Source: Saccharicrinis sp050296935 (GTDB lineage: Bacteria > Bacteroidota > Bacteroidia > Bacteroidales > Marinilabiliaceae). Taken from it: DNA of 64,000 bases. The notes under the pieces were generated by a model. The model did not search any database, had not been told where the DNA came from, and saw only the letters and a list, made by a program, of their open reading frames with translations. This document shows, piece after piece, positions 28,984-35,571 of this stretch (the stretch's first letter is position 1; every line of letters begins with the position of its first letter). The DNA lies in assembly GCA_050296935.1 (NCBI GenBank), contig JBNKRV010000320.1, positions 8,458 to 72,457 of the forward strand, written 5' to 3'. The position numbers and the translations under genes are program-made.

Positions 28984-29316
28984 TTACTTTATCAATTCGT
29001 ACAAAGCTCCTGACATTTCAAAGGTTTCCCGATCTGTTCCTAAAATCGGAATTCCTTCTTCATTGCTTTGGTCAACAGCCGCCTTTTCAGGCTTATATCC
29101 TTTTACCAAAATAATGGCGGCCACTTCTTTTAATGAAGCTATAGCCATAATATTTTTATGCGTTTGCAGGGTTATCCATACCTCACCTTCATCCACATTC
29201 CCCATTACATCGCTCAACAAATCAGACGTATACGCACCTGAAACTTCATTATCGATTCCTTGTTGTCCACAAAAAACTTTCAAGTTGAGTTTCTCAACTA
29301 AATCACATACCTTCAT
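28984..29316 (-). CDS. DRTGG-domain protein 1
   Basis: A 110-residue single-domain protein related to the DRTGG domain, with GAYTSDLLSDVMGNV, EVWITLQTHKNIMAIA and AAIILVKGY. DRTGG domains are thought to bind nucleotide-like ligands and often accompany regulatory modules, but the ligand is unknown. The gene overlaps the end of the preceding hydrogenase-like gene by 14 bases, implying translational coupling. A paralog with the same layout lies at 31107-31451. Confidence 0.83.
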   Translation of the reverse strand: MKVCDLVEKLNLKVFCGQQGIDNEVSGAYTSDLLSDVMGNVDEGEVWITLQTHKNIMAIASLKEVAAIILVKGYKPEKAAVDQSNEEGIPILGTDRETFEMSGALYELIK

Positions 29317-30676
29317 TTTTTGCTCCTATTTTACTACAATCTTTACCTAATCTGTCTTTACCCCAGGTTTTCTCAATCAATCGAATAGCATGTTCACTAC
29401 TTAACTTTTTGCTTTTTTCCATCATTCGCTGAAGAAAAACACAATTAGATAAGTTGGCTTTGCGCTGAACAATGTCTTCTGCTAAAGATTGACACTTGGG
29501 AGAACCACATGCTCCACAATCAATCCCGGGCAGATAGCACATTAAATTTCTGATACGCTCCATTTTTTTAAGAGCTTCTGAGAAATCCTGATCAAGAGAC
29601 ATGGCAGGAAGCGGATCAACTTTTGAAATAAACAGATCCTTATCCTGTAAAATATCTTTATGCTTTTGCAAAGCATTTTCTTTGTTTTCGTTTTCCAGCT
29701 GTTTGGCTCTTATTTTTAGCCTCTCCACAGTTAAAAATCGGTTTCCTTGCAATAGAGCTCCACCTGCACACCCCTGATCACAAGCTCTTAATTCAAGAAA
29801 ATCGACCTCTGGAATATCATCATTTTCAAGCATCTCCAGAAATTCAATTACATTATGAATCTCATCCACAGCAAGGGAACGCCCTTTCATATGATCTGAT
29901 TCACCATGAGTTAAACTCCATTGAACAGCTTTACTTGATAAATGAGGTAAAACAGGAAGATCCTTTAATGAATCCTTTCTGTTTTTTATTTTATGATATA
30001 ATTTATTGGAAATAAAACTCATATTAATTACTCCGTTAATCGCTTTATTGTCATTTTGACTAAAGCCCTTTACCGCAGCAATTTTAGCAGCACATGGTGT
30101 GATATAAAAAATCCCGATTTGATCCTCAGGTATTCCTTTATTCATTAACATTTTTTTGTAAAATGCTGCTGATGCATCAACCGGTGGTTTTACAGATGAA
30201 ATATTATCAATAAGACCGGGAAACTTTACCTGAATAAGTCGAACTACAGCAGGACAAAAAGTGGAAATCAATGGCTTCTCATTATTTTTCACTATTTGTT
30301 CATTCTCCAAATCATTAATAACATCAACCATAAATTCAGCCTGAAATACATGGGTAAAACCCAGTTCTTTCATTTCGCTAAAAATTTCTTCTTCAGTAAT
30401 TTTTGTTGGAAACTGCCCTGTAAAAACAGCTGGCACTAAGGCCACCCGATATTCATAGTCAAATATTTTTTCTAAATCATCCTGCTCCACATAAATGGCA
30501 TCCACAGGACATACCTTGAGACATTCTCCGCAATCGACACATCGTTTTTTAAGAATGAGAGCCTTTCCTTCATTAATACGAATAGCTTCAGTAGGACACA
30601 CGTTCATACAATGTGTACAACCATAACAAATATCATGGTCAACCTTTAAGGCATGATATATTTGTTGTTTTCCCAT
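29303..30676 (-). CDS. sensory [FeFe]-hydrogenase-like protein HydS1
   Basis: A 457-residue protein from the ATG at 30676. Two ferredoxin [4Fe-4S] sites (C17/20/23/27 and C46/49/52/56) precede a hydrogenase large-subunit domain, then an FeS domain (DCGACGSPKC, C387/390/395, with C412). H-cluster ligand positions are kept: L1 is STFCP (C141), L2 TPCAAK (C195), L3 RACDQGCAGG (C299, C303). The proton-relay cysteine of L1 is replaced by Phe (F140) and the Glu of L2 is absent. Altered L1-L3 of this kind occur in putative sensory hydrogenases. It likely reports hydrogen or redox state to the neighbouring DRTGG and GHKL proteins. There is no PAS domain. Confidence 0.87.
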   Translation of the reverse strand: MGKQQIYHALKVDHDICYGCTHCMNVCPTEAIRINEGKALILKKRCVDCGECLKVCPVDAIYVEQDDLEKIFDYEYRVALVPAVFTGQFPTKITEEEIFSEMKELGFTHVFQAEFMVDVINDLENEQIVKNNEKPLISTFCPAVVRLIQVKFPGLIDNISSVKPPVDASAAFYKKMLMNKGIPEDQIGIFYITPCAAKIAAVKGFSQNDNKAINGVINMSFISNKLYHKIKNRKDSLKDLPVLPHLSSKAVQWSLTHGESDHMKGRSLAVDEIHNVIEFLEMLENDDIPEVDFLELRACDQGCAGGALLQGNRFLTVERLKIRAKQLENENKENALQKHKDILQDKDLFISKVDPLPAMSLDQDFSEALKKMERIRNLMCYLPGIDCGACGSPKCQSLAEDIVQRKANLSNCVFLQRMMEKSKKLSSEHAIRLIEKTWGKDRLGKDCSKIGAKNEGM

Positions 30677-30689
30677 TCGCAATCCTATA

Positions 30690-31100
30690 CTACAAATAAG
30701 TTTTCATTTCAACCTTAGTACCTCTATCAACTACACTTGATACTTTTAAATCATCAACATTTCTTTTGATATTAGGAAGTCCCATTCCTGCTCCAAATCC
30801 CATTTCCCGTACTTTGGATGAAGCAGTTGAAAATCCTTCCTGCATGGCCAGATTAATATCTGGAATTCCAGGCCCGTTATCTTCTAAAACGATGTTGATA
30901 TGTTCAGGACTTATTTTTACTGTTATTACACCTTTAAAGGCATGAGCTACAATATTAACTTCTGCTTCATAAAGCGCAACAACAATTCGTTTAACTATTT
31001 TTGGATCAACATTTAACTGCTTCAACGTTTTTTTAACAGCACTGGAAGCGTTACCTGCCTTTGTAAAATCTCCTCCTTCAACTTCGTATATAAACTCCAT
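30690..31100 (-). CDS. RsbW/RsbT-like anti-sigma-type serine kinase
   Basis: A 136-residue GHKL ATPase of the anti-sigma factor/switch kinase class. N box ALYEAEVNIVAHA, G1 DNGPGIPD and the Gly-rich lid GFGAGMGLPNIKR are visible; the short single-domain length is typical. Such kinases phosphorylate a serine on a STAS-domain antagonist, and are countered by PP2C/SpoIIE phosphatases such as the product of 31839-33032. No STAS protein or sigma factor is encoded in the window, so the partner is missing or distant. It lies 6 bases after the second DRTGG gene. Confidence 0.88.
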   Translation of the reverse strand: MEFIYEVEGGDFTKAGNASSAVKKTLKQLNVDPKIVKRIVVALYEAEVNIVAHAFKGVITVKISPEHINIVLEDNGPGIPDINLAMQEGFSTASSKVREMGFGAGMGLPNIKRNVDDLKVSSVVDRGTKVEMKTYL

Positions 31101-31106
31101 TTTATT

Positions 31107-31451
31107 TTAATAAACTGGTTTTAAGCCCGCTTCATATAACTTGCCAACTGCATTAAACATTGAATAACTACACTGTAATAATACAACATTATGTTCCTGT
31201 GCCAAATCAAGCATTTCGCCGGTTACCTGTTTGTTTCTAACAAATAATACACACTGAATATCAGCCATTTCAACTGTTCTGATCGTTTGCATATTTGCTA
31301 ACCCGGTAATCAATACCATTTTATCGGTATCCAGCGTAAGCACATCACTCATTAAATCACTGGCAAACCCTCTTTCTATTTCAATGCCGTTATGTCCTTG
31401 TCCACAAATTATTTTTGCGTCAAGAATTTCGACTATCTCACTTATTTTCAT
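31107..31451 (-). CDS. DRTGG-domain protein 2
   Basis: A 114-residue paralog of the DRTGG protein at 28984-29316, aligning at ASDLMSDVLTL, VLITGLANMQTIRTVEMAD and VLFVRNK. It is the first gene after a 387-base gap and so probably the first gene of the second regulatory transcript. The 6-base spacing to the anti-sigma-type kinase implies one operon. The ligand and partner are unknown. Confidence 0.8.
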   Translation of the reverse strand: MKISEIVEILDAKIICGQGHNGIEIERGFASDLMSDVLTLDTDKMVLITGLANMQTIRTVEMADIQCVLFVRNKQVTGEMLDLAQEHNVVLLQCSYSMFNAVGKLYEAGLKPVY

Positions 31452-31838
31452 CTAAACCGAGCTTAATTTCTTAATACGTAAACACGATAACCAATAACCA
31501 ATTAAAGAAATTTTTCTACAATTAAAATGCAAAATACGGTGTATCTGATGAAAAAAAAAAGTGGTTTTTTATCAAAGCCGTAATAAATATCCGATCTAAA
31601 TAAAATATAAGGAGATAAGGTATACTTGTTTATAGGAAAGAAATAGAATTGCTTTTTTGTAAAAAAATCAACTCTCACACAACCATCTGTATTAATGCAC
31701 TTTACATCACTACAAGATATGAATAGTTGAATTTCACCAATCACAGGTGATGTAAACTACTATAAACTCAGGCTTATTTTGAGGCAATATAAATTAAGTC
31801 AGCCTTTTCTGGAGAACGCTCTACTTTACAAAATAGAA
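31452..31838. other. intergenic gap inside the hydrogenase island
   Basis: This 387-base stretch separates the SpoIIE-type gene from the second DRTGG gene. It should contain a terminator and the promoter of the DRTGG-to-hydC operon, but I see neither a clear hairpin with a T run nor a perfect -7 box; two near matches reading TATTTTG (minus strand, about 31530-31536 and 31829-31835) are one base short. An 80-codon minus-strand frame here has no protein character. Confidence 0.5.
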
Positions 31839-33032
31839 TTATATATAATCGACCGATACTTCCTTTAAAAATTTATCCTCCAGTAATGATGCAATCCTTT
31901 TCACAACTGTTCTTCTTATCTCCAGCTCTACAGGTAAATTAGGATCCTGATGAGCCACATTTATTCTGGTTCCATTTATGATATGTATCTGGTCACTTTC
32001 TAAAAACATTTTCACTATTTGATCAGCAGGACCTTTTGAAAAGAAAAAATCCTTTGCGAAGTTCTCCAGAATACGAACCACTTTCCCCAGTGTTAAAATT
32101 CCTTCGGTAACCAAATCAATACTCTCCATTTGAGCCGCAGGAGGAAGGTCAGGATCTAACATTTCCAGACTGGCCGAAAATTTTAATCCCAGCTCTCTGG
32201 CTATTATTTCAGCGGTGGTTCCTCCACTAACTATTTTCTTACCCCCGAAATTCTGAACCTTCAATGCAAAGTCAGCATCTTTACCTTCTTCATAAGGGGG
32301 CCCGGTTACGAATAGTAGTTTACGAGGCTCTCTCAAATAAATAATTCCACAAGATGTATCATCTAAAGGGCTTCCTCCATCATTTAAGGAGGCCATATTC
32401 ACTATTTTCTTTGACAACTTATCGGAAGATATAAACGGAGCATTTTTAACATTTTTAACAATATAGTTTACGGCTTCTTCACGCCCCCATCCAAAAGGTA
32501 GTGATTTTGATCCCATTCCTGATTGCACAATACCATCAGACCAAAAGAATATCCGATCTTCCTTTCTTGCTTTAAAATGACAGGTATATAACTTTTTACC
32601 TTTATTACGCTGGCTTTCGAGTGTTATTTCTTCCCAACCCGGATCAAAAGGACGATGTGTTCTCATAATTAAACAACGCGGATTGTCGTATTCTACAATA
32701 GTGGTACTACCCTCGTCATCAATATCAATAATAGTAAACGTTGAATAACTCACCTTTCGGACACTGCAAACAGGCAAGGTATTCATAATTATTTCAGCTG
32801 TTTTTTGAACCTCTTTATGTTCGATAGTAAAATTAATTGCCATTGATGAAGTTAAAGTGGCTAATACATTGGCCTTAACACCACTTCCCATACCATCAGA
32901 TAAAACAGTAATGGTTCGTCCGTCCTCTTTTATCCTCCTTGAAATAAACACGTCACCACAAATAAACTCTCCATGATGGTTATTCTGACAACAATTAATG
33001 TCTAAGTAAAAATCTGGTTCTTTAACTTCCAT
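31839..33032 (-). CDS. SpoIIE/PP2C-type serine phosphatase with extra C-terminal domain
   Basis: A 397-residue protein. The first 230 residues are a SpoIIE-type PP2C domain, with metal-binding aspartates in CGDVF, LSDGMGSG, WSDGI and DDTS. The remaining 160 residues, starting KLLFVTGPPYEEGKDAD, form a separate alpha/beta domain seen in phosphatases from hydrogenase loci but of unknown role. The phosphatase would act on a phospho-serine STAS partner, opposing the kinase at 30690-31100. I use the ATG at 33032, which overlaps the upstream sensor gene by 11 bases and indicates translational coupling. Confidence 0.88.
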   Translation of the reverse strand: MEVKEPDFYLDINCCQNNHHGEFICGDVFISRRIKEDGRTITVLSDGMGSGVKANVLATLTSSMAINFTIEHKEVQKTAEIIMNTLPVCSVRKVSYSTFTIIDIDDEGSTTIVEYDNPRCLIMRTHRPFDPGWEEITLESQRNKGKKLYTCHFKARKEDRIFFWSDGIVQSGMGSKSLPFGWGREEAVNYIVKNVKNAPFISSDKLSKKIVNMASLNDGGSPLDDTSCGIIYLREPRKLLFVTGPPYEEGKDADFALKVQNFGGKKIVSGGTTAEIIARELGLKFSASLEMLDPDLPPAAQMESIDLVTEGILTLGKVVRILENFAKDFFFSKGPADQIVKMFLESDQIHIINGTRINVAHQDPNLPVELEIRRTVVKRIASLLEDKFLKEVSVDYI

Positions 33033-34875
33033 GACTGTCCCCAACCTTTTGAGCTTCTATAATTGAATTTAATACTTTTTCTGTTTTTGATGCACTTTCT
33101 CCCAATAAGAATGCAATCTGCTGAACGGTTTGTAAGTTATCCCGAATTACTGATCTGGCCCTGTTAATCACTTCCTCTCTCCTAACCTCCGGAGCTGTTA
33201 AATCCCGTATTATTCCGCCTACAATCTGATGTTTTTTAATGGTAAATACGGATACATTTAGAATATTTTCTCCGACTGTGGTATCTCTGTTAATAATTTC
33301 CTGACCGGTTTGCAATACTGTTGAAAACAGCTTCCCAAAAGGTAATAAGCTATTGATGTCGGCACCTTTTAATCCTGGTATTACCTCATTCAATTGTTTA
33401 GCATCATCCCCCATCATATCAACAAAACTAAGGTTAGATTCAATGATATTTAAATCAGAGTCTACCATAACTACTCCAGCTCTGATTTTGTTGAGCATGG
33501 CTGTAATTGTTTCTGCAGCCTCTTTTGCAGATTTCCCTTCCTTTCTGGCTCTCTCTTCACTATCTTTTAAGGCTTCTTTTGTATTCTTTAAATTTTCATT
33601 TGCGGCATGTACTTTATTAATGTATGTATGAAGCTTTTTTATGGAATAGGAATAACACATTTCAAAATTGGTTAATCCCTGACAATATGCAACTGCAAAC
33701 TCTTTACAACTAGGATATCCACATGCACCACATCCCAACTGATCCCGAATATCACTTTTCCCCATATCATGCAACACTCTTTGCACTTCTGTTTCAGAAG
33801 GCTGAGGCAAACGCCGATCAGAAACCTTAAACGATCTCGACAGATCCAGATCTTTAAATTCCTTCATATCAGCTTTCCACTGATCAATGTCAAAGCCTTT
33901 TATTCTTTTCTCCACATATTGTACAATATTAGACTGACGCATAAACTTTTTACCTCCGGAAGACATTCCCGGCCCCATTGAGCAACCTTCACAGTAATAC
34001 AAATCTATATGTTGATTCAGGTTGGCATCTTCTGAAAATTCTTTCAGCGAAGCAATAAAATCATCTCGACCATCAGCACAAATTATGCTACTCCCCAATA
34101 AATCCTGCGACATATCAACAGATTGCCACAGCCCATGACTAATTGGATATAATCCACCTTTTCTGCCCACGGGAGGATCAAAGTCACTGAATTCGACAGA
34201 TGCTTCACTAATCTTATGCGAATCAAACATTTTTCTTAATTCCTGAAAAGTAATTACAGCATCCACTTTTCCATTTGTAGAAGAAAAATTTCTGACATCA
34301 TCCTTTGCTGAAACACAAGAGGTAATGTACACAATCCTGGTATCTTTACCATATTTCTGTCTCATCACTTTTGCCATCGCAATAAAAGGAGGAACAACCG
34401 GAGCCAGATTTCCGACAAGATTTGGACGGTATTTCTCAACAAAGAAGCGTACCGGAGGGCAATGAGTAGTTAAATAATATCTTCCTTGAAAATTGCCGAA
34501 CAACTCCTTATATTTTTGTGCAACCAGATCTACCCCAAATGCCACTTCACTGACCAGACTAAAACCCAAAGCCCTGATCATAGCCACAAACTTCCGATAA
34601 TCAGAAATATCACTAAATTCAGCAGAAACAGCAGGATCACATATGGCAGCAACCTCTACGTCTTCATTTAGCAACTCTAATACATTTTTCTTTTCATCCC
34701 TAAATTCAATTGCATTTTGAGCGCAAACAACCACACAATTTCCACAGCCTATACACTTGTTATGTATAATATTTGCATGATTATCAGCAATTTTAATTGC
34801 CTTTGCCGGACACGCACGTATACATGTAAAACTCAAATTGCATTTTTCCTTATCCACTTCAATTAACGGTGCCAT
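33022..34875 (-). CDS. PAS-containing sensory [FeFe]-hydrogenase HydS2
   Basis: A 617-residue protein. In order: a ferredoxin domain whose first site has only three cysteines (C12, C18, C22; Ser at 15 replaces the second) and whose second site is complete (C41/44/47/51); a hydrogenase domain; an FeS domain (C382, C385, C390, C407); a coiled coil (about 420-460); a PAS domain (about 462-560); and a helical tail. H-cluster motifs are altered: LTTHCP (His for the proton-relay Cys), ITSCVSAK, and YYCEGCSMGPG, where the last two ligands are CX2C (C295, C298) not CX3C. It resembles the putative hydrogen-sensing hydrogenases coupled to SpoIIE phosphatases, here the next gene. Confidence 0.88.
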   Translation of the reverse strand: MAPLIEVDKEKCNLSFTCIRACPAKAIKIADNHANIIHNKCIGCGNCVVVCAQNAIEFRDEKKNVLELLNEDVEVAAICDPAVSAEFSDISDYRKFVAMIRALGFSLVSEVAFGVDLVAQKYKELFGNFQGRYYLTTHCPPVRFFVEKYRPNLVGNLAPVVPPFIAMAKVMRQKYGKDTRIVYITSCVSAKDDVRNFSSTNGKVDAVITFQELRKMFDSHKISEASVEFSDFDPPVGRKGGLYPISHGLWQSVDMSQDLLGSSIICADGRDDFIASLKEFSEDANLNQHIDLYYCEGCSMGPGMSSGGKKFMRQSNIVQYVEKRIKGFDIDQWKADMKEFKDLDLSRSFKVSDRRLPQPSETEVQRVLHDMGKSDIRDQLGCGACGYPSCKEFAVAYCQGLTNFEMCYSYSIKKLHTYINKVHAANENLKNTKEALKDSEERARKEGKSAKEAAETITAMLNKIRAGVVMVDSDLNIIESNLSFVDMMGDDAKQLNEVIPGLKGADINSLLPFGKLFSTVLQTGQEIINRDTTVGENILNVSVFTIKKHQIVGGIIRDLTAPEVRREEVINRARSVIRDNLQTVQQIAFLLGESASKTEKVLNSIIEAQKVGDSHGS

Positions 34876-34887
34876 ATATTAACCTCT

Positions 34888-35136
34888 TTACACATTAAAA
34901 TATTTTGCTAAAATATCATAAACCTTTTCAGAACTTACAGTGCTATATTGCTCATCATCGATTTTTAAAACCGGGCCTATTTCACAATTGCCAGTACACA
35001 ACTCACCTCTAAAAAATACTGATTCTTCCAGGTGGTGTTCTGCCAGAAATTTTTTCACAATTGATAAGATTTCTTTATTCCCCCTGCTAAAACAAGAGCT
35101 CCCCATACAGATGGTTATAGAATGTTCATTATGCAT
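34888..35136 (-). CDS. small thioredoxin-like [2Fe-2S] ferredoxin
   Basis: An 82-residue protein with all four ligands of the NuoE-type fold, CMGSSC (CX4C) and CTGNC (CX3C), but without the helical N-terminus of NuoE. It starts the short operon with HydS2 and the SpoIIE-type phosphatase, 12 bases upstream of the sensor gene. It is a likely electron donor or acceptor for the sensor. It follows a terminator at 35202-35234, so its promoter should lie in the 65 bases between. Confidence 0.85.
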   Translation of the reverse strand: MHNEHSITICMGSSCFSRGNKEILSIVKKFLAEHHLEESVFFRGELCTGNCEIGPVLKIDDEQYSTVSSEKVYDILAKYFNV

Positions 35137-35201
35137 ACCGCTTACTAAAATATTTAATTGGCTGGTTTATTAAAATCGTAAATACTAATCCGTCATCTTA
35201 C

Positions 35202-35234
35202 AAAAAAATGACTGCCCGAATGATCGGACAGTCA
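35202..35234 (-). terminator. rho-independent terminator between hydrogenase operons
   Basis: On the minus strand TGACTGTCCGA and TCGGGCAGTCA form an 11-bp stem with one G-T pair around a 4-base loop (35209-35234), followed by seven T residues. It would end transcription from the hydC2-hydB2-hydA2 genes, but a repeat element now separates it from the hydA2 stop. Confidence 0.85.
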
Positions 35235-35267
35235 AATTTACACATATCTATTAAAATCGTTACTATT

Positions 35268-35570
35268 AACCTGAATTCGTTTAAAATTTTAGAATTCAGA
35301 TTGATAAAAAATCTGATATACAAGGTAAATTTTGCAGGGCTAGCTCGAAAAATTTAACGAAATAGATCAGGCTTTGATGCAAAGCATAAGAGACTCCGCT
35401 TATAAGCAGTGATCTTCTTCCTGAAAATTATTCAAAATAGCCCGCTATTCTTTCATAATTTTCAGTTGAACCTCACTATTTATAAACGGTCTGAAACAAC
35501 GTTCTATCAAATACCTACATAATCATTAATTCTATGAGATAAATCCTAAATTTTATGCCGAACTCAGGTT
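35268..35570. mobile_element. 303-bp MITE-like element, family B copy 1
   Basis: The ends are inverted repeats, AACCTGAATTCGTTTAAAATTTTAG against the complement of CTAAATTTTATGCCGAACTCAGGTT. A related element in the opposite orientation starts at 63828; shared internal segments include ATAGCCCGCTAT (itself palindromic) and ATTTATAA. No transposase frame is present. The right end abuts the hydA2 stop codon (35572), which places the element between the gene and its apparent terminator. Mobility is inferred from structure only. Confidence 0.72.
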
Positions 35571-35571
35571 A

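Noticed and set aside
31502..31744. 80-codon minus-strand frame in the gap of the hydrogenase island
   Set aside because: Phe/Tyr/Ile-rich composition expected of AT-rich non-coding DNA; no conserved features and a weak start.
31452..31838. Possible Rex, FNR or similar operator controlling the hydrogenase operon
   Set aside because: I scanned this gap and the regions upstream of 27589 and 39062 for TTGTTAA-type and TTGAT-N4-ATCAA palindromes and saw no convincing match.
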